DNA of 64,000 nt, from positions 124,001 through 188,000 of the forward strand of contig NZ_JAQQPS010000003.1 of NCBI RefSeq assembly GCF_036688685.1, in the 5' to 3' direction. A program made the position numbers and the translations under genes. Origin of the DNA: JALYUM01 sp036688685 (lineage in GTDB: Bacteria; Pseudomonadota; Gammaproteobacteria; Burkholderiales; Burkholderiaceae_D). How positions within the stretch are numbered: position 1 is the stretch's first letter; the number at the start of each line of letters is the position of its first letter. Below are positions 1 through 9,070 of the stretch, in pieces. Below the pieces are notes generated by a model. It ran no database searches, was not told the DNA's origin, and was given only the letters and a program-made list of their open reading frames with translations.

Positions 1-1242
1 GAGCGCGCGCAGCGCATGCGCCAGCGCGCGGCCGTCGGCGGCGACGATCGGCGCTTCGCCGGCGGCGTACACATCGGCCAGCACCAGCACGTCCGGATTG
101 CCCAGCACTTTTACGAAATCTTCGAACAGATCGCGCGTGCGGGTGAACCTGTGTGGCTGGAAGGCCAGCACCAGGCGGCGGCCAGGATAGGCGCCGCGGG
201 CAGCTTTCAGGGTCACTTCGGTCTCGACCGGGTGGTGACCGAAGTCATCGACCAGCGTGAACGACCCGCCGCCAGGAATGGCGACATCGCCGTAGCGTGT
301 AAACCGACGGCCGACGCCGGTGAACTGCTCCAGGCCCTGTTGCGTGGCGCTGTCGTCAATCCCGATTTCGCGGGCGATCGCAATCGCCGAGCAGGCATTG
401 AGCACGTTGTGCATACCTGGTTGATTGAGCACGAAATCGGTGTCTGGATAACCTTCCTGGGCAACCGTGAAATGCATCTGCAGGCCGATGGCGCGCGCAT
501 TGTAGGCGCGTACCTGGGCAGATTCGGAAAACCCGTAGGTGGTAATTGGTTTCGTCACTTGCGGCAGGATCGCGCGCACGTGGGGGTCGTCGATGCACAG
601 CATCACGCGGCCGTAGAACGGCAGGCGGTGGGTAAAATTGACGAACGCCGATTTCAGTTTTTCGAAATCGTGTTCGTAGGTTTCCATGTGGTCGGCGTCG
701 ATGTTGGTGATCACTTCGATCATCGGCGCGAGGTTCAGGAACGACGCGTCCGACTCATCCGCTTCGGCCACAATGTATTCGCCGGTGCCCAGTTTGGCGT
801 TGGCGCCGGCGCTGGTCAAACGACCGCCGATGACAAACGTCGGATCGAGCCCGCCCTGCGCCAGCACCGACGCGACCAGGCTGGTGGTGGTGGTCTTGCC
901 GTGGGTGCCGGCAATCGCGATGCCGCGTTTTAAGCGCATCAACTCGCCCAGCATGATCGCGCGCGGCACGATCGGCACGGCGCGTGCGCGCGCGGCGACC
1001 ACTTCCGGATTCGATTCATTCACGGCGGTCGACGTCACCACGACGTCGGCATCGGCCACGTTGTCGGCCGCGTGGCCCAGGTGCACGCAGGCGCCGAGCA
1101 TGGCCAGGCGCTGGGTCGCGGCATTGCTGCCGAGGTCAGAGCCGGATACCTGGTAGCCTAGGTTGAGCAGCACTTCGGCGATGCCGCTCATGCCGCTGCC
1201 GCCAATGCCGACAAAGTGAATGTTTTTGATCTTGTGTTTCAT
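1..1242 (-). CDS. murC: UDP-N-acetylmuramate--L-alanine ligase (partial, C-terminus outside window)
   Basis: Cytoplasmic Mur ligase adding L-Ala to UDP-MurNAc, the first amino acid of the peptidoglycan stem. My own translation of the minus strand starts MKHKIKNIHFVGIGGSGM (Rossmann-type glycine loop) and contains the ATP loop AGTHGKTTTTS near residue 110 and the central-domain segment EADESDASF. About 414 codons are visible; the family is usually 460-490 residues, so roughly the last 50-70 lie beyond base 1. The ATG at 1242 overlaps the murG stop by four bases (ATGA), which fixes the start and implies translational coupling. It is the most downstream visible gene of the dcw operon. Confidence 0.95.
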   Translation of the reverse strand, partial: MKHKIKNIHFVGIGGSGMSGIAEVLLNLGYQVSGSDLGSNAATQRLAMLGACVHLGHAADNVADADVVVTSTAVNESNPEVVAARARAVPIVPRAIMLGELMRLKRGIAIAGTHGKTTTTSLVASVLAQGGLDPTFVIGGRLTSAGANAKLGTGEYIVAEADESDASFLNLAPMIEVITNIDADHMETYEHDFEKLKSAFVNFTHRLPFYGRVMLCIDDPHVRAILPQVTKPITTYGFSESAQVRAYNARAIGLQMHFTVAQEGYPDTDFVLNQPGMHNVLNACSAIAIAREIGIDDSATQQGLEQFTGVGRRFTRYGDVAIPGGGSFTLVDDFGHHPVETEVTLKAARGAYPGRRLVLAFQPHRFTRTRDLFEDFVKVLGNPDVLVLADVYAAGEAPIVAADGRALAHALRAL

Positions 1243-2327
1243 CGTGCTGTGCTCTTTACTGCGAGTTGTTCAAGGATGTCGGCAATCGCATCGTTTGCAT
1301 TGCGCTTGCCGACCCGTTGCGCCGCTTCGGCCATGGCCAGGCACTGCGCACGTGGCGTCGATTGCAGCAGTTGTGCCAGGCTGCCCGGCGTCAGGTCGCT
1401 CTGCGCCAGGTGGATCGCTGCCTGCTGGCTGGCCATCCACTTCGCATTGTCGCGTTGATGGCTGGTGGTTGTCGCCACGAATGGCACAAGCACGCTGGCG
1501 ACGCCGGCCGCGGTCAGTTCCGAGACAGTAATCGCACCGGCGCGGCAGATCACCAGATCTGCCTGCGCGTAGGCAGCGGCCATGTCGTCGATGAAGTCGA
1601 CCACGGTCGCTTCGACGCCGGCCTTGGCGTACGCCGCGCGCAGGGCGTCGATATTCTTCTTGCCCGACTGGTGCGTCACCTGCGGACGCACGGGCGCATC
1701 GATCAGGGACAGCGCCACCGGCACTGCGGCATTGAGCGCCTGCGCGCCCAGGCTGCCGCCAACGACCAGAATGCGCAAAGGTCCGCTACGATTGGCGAAG
1801 CGCTCGCTTGGTGCCACCATGGCCAGGATCTCGGCGCGCACCGGATTGCCGGTGACAACCGCCTTGCTGGCCGCGCGGCCGAAATCGGCCGGGAAGCCGA
1901 ACAGCACGCGCTGGGCCAGCGGCGCCAGGGTTTTGTTCGACAGCAGCAGCGCCGCATCGGCGTTCACCAGCGCCAGCGGCACGCCGCGCAGGCGCGCCAT
2001 GATCCCGCCCGGCACGGTGACGTAGCCGCCCATGCCCAGCACCACATCCGGCTGGCGTTTCGCGAGAAAGCTGCGGCAAGCGGCAAAGCTGGCCAGCAGC
2101 TTGAAGCCGCCCAGCACAGTGTGTTTCAGGCCCTTGCCGCGCATGCCGGTGAAGTTGATGGCGTCGAGCGCAATGCCGTGCTTCGGCACGATGTCCTGCT
2201 CCATGCCGTGTGCGGTACCGAGCCAGCTCACTTCCCAGCCGCGCGCGCGCATGGTCTGCGCGATGGCGATGCCGGGGAAGATATGTCCGCCGGTGCCGGC
2301 TGCCATGATCATCAATCGTTTGGTCAT
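1239..2327 (-). CDS. murG: UDP-GlcNAc--lipid I N-acetylglucosaminyltransferase
   Basis: Peripheral inner-membrane glycosyltransferase converting lipid I to lipid II. The 362-residue protein has the N-terminal GTGGHIFPG loop (residues 11-19), a second glycine-rich segment VVGGSLGAQALN near residue 190, and the donor-binding segment ICRAGAITVSELTAAG near residue 260, all typical of GT-B family 28 MurG. Length is normal. It overlaps ftsW upstream (ATGA at 2324-2327) and murC downstream by four bases each, so it is an internal gene of the dcw operon. Confidence 0.96.
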   Translation of the reverse strand: MTKRLMIMAAGTGGHIFPGIAIAQTMRARGWEVSWLGTAHGMEQDIVPKHGIALDAINFTGMRGKGLKHTVLGGFKLLASFAACRSFLAKRQPDVVLGMGGYVTVPGGIMARLRGVPLALVNADAALLLSNKTLAPLAQRVLFGFPADFGRAASKAVVTGNPVRAEILAMVAPSERFANRSGPLRILVVGGSLGAQALNAAVPVALSLIDAPVRPQVTHQSGKKNIDALRAAYAKAGVEATVVDFIDDMAAAYAQADLVICRAGAITVSELTAAGVASVLVPFVATTTSHQRDNAKWMASQQAAIHLAQSDLTPGSLAQLLQSTPRAQCLAMAEAAQRVGKRNANDAIADILEQLAVKSTAR

Positions 2328-3541
2328 ACGCGCCCTCCGCGCATGTGCACACGGTTTTCGTAATCGACGCGCAGCAGAATGGCGAGACCGACGCAGTTGA
2401 ACAGCACGCCGGAGCCGCCGTAGCTCATCAACGGCAAGGTCAGGCCCTTGGTCGGCAGCAGGCCCAGGTTCACGCCCATATTAATGAAGGTTTGCACGCC
2501 GATCCAGATGCCGATGCCTTTGGCGGTCAGCCCCGCGAAGGTCTGGTCGAGGGCGATGGCCTGGCGGCCGATGTCGAAGGCGCGTTTGACCAACCAGTAG
2601 AACATGGCGATCACCACCAGCACACCGGCCAGGCCCAGCTCTTCGCCGATCACGGCCATCAGGAAGTCGGTGTGCGCTTCGGGCAGGTAGTGCAGTTTTT
2701 CGACGCTGGCGCCCAGGCCCACGCCAAAGAACTCGCCGCGCCCGAATGCGATCAGCGAGTGCGTCAGCTGATAGGCCTTGTCGAGCGAGTTCCCGGCTTG
2801 CCACGGGTCGAGGTAAGCGAACATGCGCGCGCGCCGGAACGGCGACAGGGCAATGATGGTGGTGAACACGATCACCAGCACGGCGCCGATACCGCCGAAC
2901 CAGATCATATTAAAACCGCCCAGGAACAGGATGCCCATGGCGATGCAGACGATCACGCCGAATGCGCCCAGATCCGGCTCAAGCAGCAGCAGCATGCCGA
3001 CAATCGCCATCGCCGCGGCCATCGGCATGAAGCCCTTGGTCAGCTTGTGCATGTACTGCTGCTTGCGCACCGTGAAGTCGGCCGCGTACAGCACCGCCAC
3101 GATCTTCATGATTTCGGACGGCTGCAACTGCGCGATTTTCAATGGCAGCCAGCGCCGCGCACCGTTCACCGAGACACCAATGCCCGGCACCAGCACCAGC
3201 GCCAGCAGCACCAGCGTGGCGACGAACAGCAGCGGCGCGAAGCGCTGCCAGGTGGCGATCGGGATGCGGAACACGATGCTGCACAGGACGATCGACACGA
3301 TGATGAACATGGCTTGCCGCACCAGGAAGTAGCTGCTCTTGTTGGCCAGATAAGCGAATTTCGGCGCGTCCGGCAGCGCGATCGAGGCCGAATACACCAT
3401 CACCAGCCCGCCCAGCATCAGCAGCAGCACCACCCACACCAGCGGCTGGTCGTACTCCATCATTTTCGACGGCTGCGAGCGCGCGGCAATTGCCGCGTCG
3501 GCACTGGAGCCGGCAAACTTGAACGGGAACTGGAAGGCCAT
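2324..3541 (-). CDS. ftsW: Peptidoglycan glycosyltransferase FtsW (SEDS family)
   Basis: Septal SEDS-family glycan polymerase working with FtsI (PBP3). The 405-residue protein has a short cytoplasmic N-terminus followed by about ten hydrophobic segments. The family signature is visible in the C-terminal half (AHTDFLMAVIGEELG, residues about 285-300) and at the end (PLMSYGGSGVLFN, about 370-385). The start ATG shares its A with the murD stop (TGATG at 3539-3543) and the stop overlaps murG. Its partner FtsI is in the same operon. Confidence 0.95.
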   Translation of the reverse strand: MAFQFPFKFAGSSADAAIAARSQPSKMMEYDQPLVWVVLLLMLGGLVMVYSASIALPDAPKFAYLANKSSYFLVRQAMFIIVSIVLCSIVFRIPIATWQRFAPLLFVATLVLLALVLVPGIGVSVNGARRWLPLKIAQLQPSEIMKIVAVLYAADFTVRKQQYMHKLTKGFMPMAAAMAIVGMLLLLEPDLGAFGVIVCIAMGILFLGGFNMIWFGGIGAVLVIVFTTIIALSPFRRARMFAYLDPWQAGNSLDKAYQLTHSLIAFGRGEFFGVGLGASVEKLHYLPEAHTDFLMAVIGEELGLAGVLVVIAMFYWLVKRAFDIGRQAIALDQTFAGLTAKGIGIWIGVQTFINMGVNLGLLPTKGLTLPLMSYGGSGVLFNCVGLAILLRVDYENRVHMRGGRV

Positions 3542-5040
3542 CAGATGTCCTGGCCTTTCTCGAGCGCGATTTCACGCACGGCATCGACGAACACCTGGGC
3601 GCGATGCGCGTAGTTGGTGAACATGTCGAGACTGGCGCAGGCCGGCGACAGCAGCACGGCGTCGCCCGCTTTGGCCAGACCACCGGCGCGGCGCGTGGCT
3701 TCCTCTAACGTGTCGATATCGAACACCGGCACGCCCGACGGCGCGATGGCTGCGCGCAGTGCGGGCGCATCGCGGCCGATCAGCAGCACCGCGCGTACAT
3801 AGCGCGAGCATGGTTCGGCCAGCGGCATGAAATCCTGCCCCTTGCCGTCGCCGCCGGCCACCAGCACGATCTGTTGATCGCCTGTGAAAGCTTTGCCGAG
3901 GCCCTGCAGGGCGGCCACGGTGGCGCCGACATTGGTGCCCTTGCTGTCGTCATAAAAGTCGACGCCGTCGATCGAGGCGACCAGTTCCACCCGATGCGGC
4001 TCGCCGCCGTATTCGCGCAGGCCGTGCAGCAGCGGCGCCAGCGGCAGGCCAATGGCGCGGCACAGCGCCAGCGCGGCCAGCGCGTTGGCGGCATTGTGCA
4101 GACCGCGGATCCGCAGCGCATCGGCCGGCATCAGACGCGAGAGGACCGATTCGATTTCTTCAGCCGGCTCGTTCTTCTTGCGCTTTTTCTCCGGTTCTTC
4201 GCCGGCCACCGACGTAGCGAGCCACAGCACGCCGCGTTCGTTGACGAGGCCAAAGCTGCCGGCGTCTTTCGGGGCGTCGGTGCCGAAGGTGACGACGTCA
4301 CCTGCGGCCATTTTCATGACCAGCGCATCGTCGCGGTTCAGGATGCGCACCGTGCCGGCGCCGAAGATGCGCGCCTTGTCGTTGCCATACGCGGCCATGT
4401 CGCCGTGCCAGTCGAGGTGATCCTGGGTCAGGTTCAGCACCGTGGCCGCATCGGCTTGCAGGCTGAAGGTCGTGTGCAACTGGAAGCTGGACAGCTCGAG
4501 GACCCAGGCTTGCGGCAATTCGTCACCGTCGAGCGCCGAATCGAGGCAAACCCGCAGGACATCCAGCGCGGCCGGGCTGATGTTGCCGGCCACGCGCGTG
4601 CTCAAGCCCGCGCGCTCGCACAACAGGCCGGTCAATTTGGTGACGGTGGTCTTGCCGTTGGTGCCGGTGATGGCGATGACTTTCGGCGCGTAATCCCGTT
4701 CGGCTTTCAAGGCCGCCAGCGCCTGGGCGAACAGTTCGATTTCACCCCAGACCGGGATGTTCGCTGCGCCTGCGGCGGGCGTGATAACGGCTAGTTCGCG
4801 CGCCGGCGCCAGGCCCGGGCTGACGCTGACGAAATCGACGCCCTCGAGCAGACTGGCCGTGAATTCACCGCCGACAAATTCCGCATCGGGCAAGGCCGAC
4901 ATCAGGGCGACCAGGCGCTGCGGCGTCTCGCGCGTATCGGCCACGCGCACGCGCGCGCCGGCACGGGCGAGCCAGAGCGCCATCGCCAGCCCCGATTCAC
5001 CGAGGCCCAACACCAGAGCGAGTTTACCCGAGTAATTCAT
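3541..5040 (-). CDS. murD: UDP-N-acetylmuramoylalanine--D-glutamate ligase
   Basis: Cytoplasmic Mur ligase adding D-Glu. I place the start at the ATG at 5040 (MNYSGKLALVLGLGESG), which overlaps the mraY stop as TAATG; the frame is open further upstream but that part lies inside mraY. The 499-residue product has the ATP loop ITGTNGKTTVTKL (about 125), central segment LNLTQDHLDWHGD (about 210) and RIRGLHNAANALA (about 310). It is 50-60 residues longer than E. coli MurD; part of the excess is a charged insert rich in Lys and Glu around residues 275-292. Catalytic motifs are intact. Confidence 0.95.
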   Translation of the reverse strand: MNYSGKLALVLGLGESGLAMALWLARAGARVRVADTRETPQRLVALMSALPDAEFVGGEFTASLLEGVDFVSVSPGLAPARELAVITPAAGAANIPVWGEIELFAQALAALKAERDYAPKVIAITGTNGKTTVTKLTGLLCERAGLSTRVAGNISPAALDVLRVCLDSALDGDELPQAWVLELSSFQLHTTFSLQADAATVLNLTQDHLDWHGDMAAYGNDKARIFGAGTVRILNRDDALVMKMAAGDVVTFGTDAPKDAGSFGLVNERGVLWLATSVAGEEPEKKRKKNEPAEEIESVLSRLMPADALRIRGLHNAANALAALALCRAIGLPLAPLLHGLREYGGEPHRVELVASIDGVDFYDDSKGTNVGATVAALQGLGKAFTGDQQIVLVAGGDGKGQDFMPLAEPCSRYVRAVLLIGRDAPALRAAIAPSGVPVFDIDTLEEATRRAGGLAKAGDAVLLSPACASLDMFTNYAHRAQVFVDAVREIALEKGQDI

Positions 5041-6209
5041 TAGCGCAGCTTCAACGTAGACAAGCCAATCAGCACGAGCACCATCGTCACGATCCAGAAG
5101 CGCACCACGACCTTGGTTTCTTTCCAGCCCTTTTGTTCGAAGTGGTGGTGCAGCGGCGCCATCAGGAACACGCGCCGCCCGGTACCGAAGCGCTTCTTCG
5201 TATACTTGAACCAGCTGACCTGGATGATCACCGACAGCGTTTCGGCCACGAACACGCCGCCCATGATGAACAGGACGATTTCCTGGCGCACGATGACGGC
5301 AACCGTGCCGAGTGCGCCGCCCAGCGCCAGCGCGCCGACGTCGCCCATGAACATTTCGGCGGGGTGGGCGTTGAACCACAGGAAGGCCAGGCCCGCGCCG
5401 GCCATGGCGCCGCAGAAGATCAGCAGTTCACCGGCACCCTCGATGTGCGGAATGAACAGGTAACGCGAGTACGTGACGCTACCGGTGAGATAGGCGAACA
5501 GGCCCAGCGCCGCGCCCACCATCACGGTCGGCATGATGGCCAGGCCGTCGAGGCCGTCCGTAAAATTGACCGCGTTCGAGGAACCCACGATCACACAATA
5601 GGTCAGCGCGATGAAGCCCCACACGCCGAGCGGGTAGCTGAAGGTTTTCACGAACGGCACGATCAGGTCGGCCTTCGGCGGCAGGCTCATTGAGAAGCCC
5701 GATTGCACCCACGCGAAGAACAGTTGGGCCACTTTCCACGGCGTCGGTGCCGACACCGAGAACGCCAGATACAGTGCGGCGGCCAAGCCGATCAGCGACA
5801 TCCAGAAGTATTTTTCGGCCGAGCGCATGCCTTCCGGATCCTGGTAGACCACCTTGCGGTAATCGTCGGCCCAGCCAACAGCGCCGAAACCGATCGTTAC
5901 CACCAGAACCGGCCAGACCAGCCGGTTGGACAGGTCGCACCACAGCAGCGTGGACAGGGTAATGGCGATCAGGATCAGCACCCCGCCCATGGTCGGGGTG
6001 CCGTGTTTTTTCAGGTGCGTCTGCGGGCCGTCGGTACGCACCGCCTGGCCGACTTTCATGGCGGTGAGCTTGCGGATCACGGCCGGACCGAAACCCAGGC
6101 CAATGGCAATGGCTGTGATGGTGGCCGACACCGCCCGGAAGGTGATGAAGTTAAAAATGCGCAGAAAACCGAAGTCCTGCTGGAAGTATTGTGCGAGCCA
6201 GAGCAGCAT
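5040..6209 (-). CDS. mraY: Phospho-N-acetylmuramoyl-pentapeptide transferase
   Basis: Integral membrane enzyme moving phospho-MurNAc-pentapeptide from UDP to undecaprenyl phosphate, forming lipid I. The 389-residue, roughly ten-helix protein carries the conserved cytoplasmic-loop motifs KKHGTPTMGG (about 67-76), FTDGLDGLA (about 210, catalytic Asp region) and APLHHHFE (about 345-355). ATG at 6209 directly abuts the murF stop with no gap and the TAA overlaps the murD ATG by one base. Confidence 0.97.
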   Translation of the reverse strand: MLLWLAQYFQQDFGFLRIFNFITFRAVSATITAIAIGLGFGPAVIRKLTAMKVGQAVRTDGPQTHLKKHGTPTMGGVLILIAITLSTLLWCDLSNRLVWPVLVVTIGFGAVGWADDYRKVVYQDPEGMRSAEKYFWMSLIGLAAALYLAFSVSAPTPWKVAQLFFAWVQSGFSMSLPPKADLIVPFVKTFSYPLGVWGFIALTYCVIVGSSNAVNFTDGLDGLAIMPTVMVGAALGLFAYLTGSVTYSRYLFIPHIEGAGELLIFCGAMAGAGLAFLWFNAHPAEMFMGDVGALALGGALGTVAVIVRQEIVLFIMGGVFVAETLSVIIQVSWFKYTKKRFGTGRRVFLMAPLHHHFEQKGWKETKVVVRFWIVTMVLVLIGLSTLKLR

Positions 6210-7580
6210 TTAGTGGGCATCCTTGCCAGTTGTGTGTAAGCCAAGCAGGTGTTGGACCACGCGTTCCATTTTCATGAAACGCGAACCCTTCACCAACACA
6301 GTTGCGTCAGATTTGCTGCCCAGTTTTAAATCCAGTGCTGCTAATAATTCGTCGAACTGCTCGAAATGGTGTGCGCCCGACGCCGTCAAATGCCGCGCGA
6401 GCTCCCCCGTCGCGTACACGTGGTCGATGCCGCGTGCCTGCGCGTAGGCGCCGATTTCCGCGTGATATTGCGGTCCCTGCGTGCCAACTTCGCCCATGTC
6501 ACCCAGCACCAGGATGCGCGGCGCTGGCGCATTGGCCAGAACGTCGATGGCGGCGCGGACCGAGTCCGGGTTGGCGTTGTAGCTGTCGTCGATGACCACC
6601 GCGCCGTTGACGGCCTGCTTTTTCTGCAGGCGCCCGCCGACTGGTTGAAATGCTTCCAGGCCGCGCACGATGGTGTCGATGTCGATGCCGGCCGCCAGCG
6701 TGCAGGCGATCGCCGCGAGCGCGTTGCGCACATTGTGCTCGCCGGCAGCGGCCAGTTTGATCGTCACGTGGTGGCCGTGCAGGCCGGCCACGTCGACCTG
6801 CATGTCGCTGCCAAAATCGTTGGCAAGGTAGACGCAGCTGACGTCGCACTCGTCCGGTTTTAACCCGAAGGTCATCACCGGGCATGCGGCCAGCTTGTGC
6901 CACAGCGGCGTGTATTCGTCGTCGCCCGGGAAGATCGCCACGCCATGCGGCGGCAGCGCCTGCAACACGGCGCCGTTTTCAATTGCCACCGCTTCCACGG
7001 TGTGCATGAATTCCTGGTGCTCGCGCTGGGCGTTGTTGACCATGCCGATGGTCGGCGCCGCAATCGCGGCCAGGCGGGCGATTTCGCCCGGATGGTTCAT
7101 GCCCAGCTCGATGACGGCGGCGCGATGCGCGTCGGTCATGCGGAACAGGGTGAGTGGCACGCCGATTTCATTATTCAGGTTGCCGCGCGTGGCCAGGCGC
7201 TGCTCCTCGCCGAACGCTGCGGCCAGGATCGACGCGATCATTTCCTTGACCGTCGTCTTGCCATTGCTGCCCGTGACGCCGATCACCGGCACCGCGAACT
7301 GGCTGCGCCACTGGTGGGCGATGGCGCCCAGCGCCTTGAGCGAGTCCGGCACCAGCAGCGCCGGCAAAGTAAAGCCTTCAGGCAGGCGTTCGGCGACGAC
7401 GGCGACATCTTGCAGATTGCCGAGGAAATCGTGCGCGTCGAAGGTTTCGCCGCGCAGGGCGACGAACAGCGAACCGGGTGCCAGCTTGCGGCTGTCGGTC
7501 GAGACGCCTTCAAACGCCGCATCATTCACAATGCGTGCGCCGGGGATGGCTTGCGCCAGTTGCGAGAGCGAGCCGCGCAT
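6210..7580 (-). CDS. murF: UDP-N-acetylmuramoyl-tripeptide--D-alanyl-D-alanine ligase
   Basis: Cytoplasmic Mur ligase adding D-Ala-D-Ala to complete the pentapeptide. I chose the ATG at 7580 (MRGSLSQLAQ), which overlaps the murE stop as TGATG; a TTG one codon upstream is possible but less likely. The 456-residue product shows the three-domain Mur architecture, with VTGSNGKTTVKEM as P-loop near residue 105, ELGMNHPGEI near 158 and VIDDSYNANPDSV near 330. No oddities. Confidence 0.96.
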   Translation of the reverse strand: MRGSLSQLAQAIPGARIVNDAAFEGVSTDSRKLAPGSLFVALRGETFDAHDFLGNLQDVAVVAERLPEGFTLPALLVPDSLKALGAIAHQWRSQFAVPVIGVTGSNGKTTVKEMIASILAAAFGEEQRLATRGNLNNEIGVPLTLFRMTDAHRAAVIELGMNHPGEIARLAAIAAPTIGMVNNAQREHQEFMHTVEAVAIENGAVLQALPPHGVAIFPGDDEYTPLWHKLAACPVMTFGLKPDECDVSCVYLANDFGSDMQVDVAGLHGHHVTIKLAAAGEHNVRNALAAIACTLAAGIDIDTIVRGLEAFQPVGGRLQKKQAVNGAVVIDDSYNANPDSVRAAIDVLANAPAPRILVLGDMGEVGTQGPQYHAEIGAYAQARGIDHVYATGELARHLTASGAHHFEQFDELLAALDLKLGSKSDATVLVKGSRFMKMERVVQHLLGLHTTGKDAH

Positions 7581-9070
7581 CAATTCGTCCTCATCATGGT
7601 CAAGCGTGCGGACAGCGCCAGGTTGGCGTGTTCGACATCGGAAAATGCCATCTTGCGGCCCTTGATTTCCTGGTAAGGCTCATGGCCCTTCCCGGCCAGC
7701 AGGATCACGTCAAGCTTGCCGGCATGTTTGACGGCCGACAGGATGGCGGCCGCGCGGTCTTCGATGGCCTGGAACGGCAACGCTGTGTCCATGCCCGCCG
7801 TGACCTGGGCGATGATGGCCGCAGGGTCTTCACTGCGCGGATTGTCGCTGGTGACGATGACCTGGTCGGCGCTCTGGGCGATTCTCCCCATTTGCGGGCG
7901 CTTGCCCGGATCGCGGTCGCCGCCGCAACCGAACACGCACCACAGGCGGCCGTGGCGCTCGTCGGCCACCTGGCGCAGCGCGGCGATGGTTTTTTCCAGT
8001 GCGTCGGGCGTGTGGGCGTAATCGATGACGACCATCGGCGCATCCTGGCCGCCCACCTGCTGCATGCGTCCCGGGGCCGGCGTCAAGGCTTCGATGGCGT
8101 CCAGCGCAGCGCGCAAGGCCACGCCTTTGGCCAGCAGGGCGCCCAGTACAGCCAGCGCATTGCTGATATTGAAACGGCCGACCAGCTGGGTCTTGGCGGT
8201 GCCGGCGCCGAAGGGCGACGCCAGGTGGAATTCCGTGCCGGCGTGGCGGCTACGCAGGTTCGACGCGCGCAGGATGGCCACGCCGTCGATGTCCGGCTGC
8301 GCCTCTGCATCGCGCAAGGTGTAGCCGGTCACCGCAACGCCGGCCGGAATCTGGCCGAGCAGGCGCAGGCCGGCTTCGTCGTCAAGGTTGACGACGGCAG
8401 TCTTCAGGCCCGGCCACGTGAACAGCTTGACCTTGGCCGCTTCGTAGCTGGCCATGTCGCCGTGATAGTCGAGGTGGTCGCGCGTCAGATTAGTAAACAG
8501 CGCGACGTCGAAATGCATGCCATCGGTGCGGCCCTGCTCCAGCCCGATCGACGACACTTCGATGGCCAGCGCCAAAGCGCCGGCGTCGCGCACTGCCGCC
8601 AGTTTTTCGGCCAGCAGCACGGCGTCGGGCGTGGTGTAGCCGGTGACGTCATAGGTCGGTTCGGCGCGGCCTTTGAACAGGCCCACTCCCAGTGTGCCGA
8701 TCACGGCAGCGGGGGTACCCAGGCGCGCGAAGGCCTGGCCGAGCCAAACCGCGCACGATGTTTTGCCGTTGGTGCCGGTGACGCCGACGCTGAACATGGC
8801 CGCATCGGGCATGGCGTTGCACGCGTGCGCGATGGGGCCGGCCTGGCGTTTCAGGTCGGCCACGACCAGGTGCGGCACGCTCAAGGCTGCATCCCACGCG
8901 CCACCGGCGTCGTCATACACCACGGCGGCGGCGCCCTGCGCCACGGCCGCCTGAATGAAACGGTGACCGTCGGCATAGGCGAAGAACACATCGCCCGGCT
9001 GCACACGGCGCGAGTCCGACACCAGGCGGCCGGTTGGCGCAATCGAACGAATCCACTGGACGGCGTTCAT
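7580..9070 (-). CDS. murE: UDP-MurNAc-L-Ala-D-Glu--meso-diaminopimelate ligase
   Basis: Mur ligase adding the third stem residue. Start is the ATG at 9070 (MNAVQWIRSIAPTG), which overlaps the ftsI stop (TGATG); the open frame continues upstream inside ftsI but is not coding there. The 496-residue protein has VTGTNGKTSCAVW (about 110), EVSSIGLEQGR (about 180) and VIDYAHTPDALEK (about 345). The C-terminal segment SDNPRSEDP matches the DNPR motif associated with meso-DAP specificity in MurE, so DAP rather than Lys is the expected substrate. Confidence 0.96.
   Translation of the reverse strand: MNAVQWIRSIAPTGRLVSDSRRVQPGDVFFAYADGHRFIQAAVAQGAAAVVYDDAGGAWDAALSVPHLVVADLKRQAGPIAHACNAMPDAAMFSVGVTGTNGKTSCAVWLGQAFARLGTPAAVIGTLGVGLFKGRAEPTYDVTGYTTPDAVLLAEKLAAVRDAGALALAIEVSSIGLEQGRTDGMHFDVALFTNLTRDHLDYHGDMASYEAAKVKLFTWPGLKTAVVNLDDEAGLRLLGQIPAGVAVTGYTLRDAEAQPDIDGVAILRASNLRSRHAGTEFHLASPFGAGTAKTQLVGRFNISNALAVLGALLAKGVALRAALDAIEALTPAPGRMQQVGGQDAPMVVIDYAHTPDALEKTIAALRQVADERHGRLWCVFGCGGDRDPGKRPQMGRIAQSADQVIVTSDNPRSEDPAAIIAQVTAGMDTALPFQAIEDRAAAILSAVKHAGKLDVILLAGKGHEPYQEIKGRKMAFSDVEHANLALSARLTMMRTN

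Noticed and set aside
3541..5379. A longer MurD start about 113 codons upstream
   Set aside because: The extra part lies inside mraY and has no MurD homology; the TAATG overlap supports the ATG at 5040.
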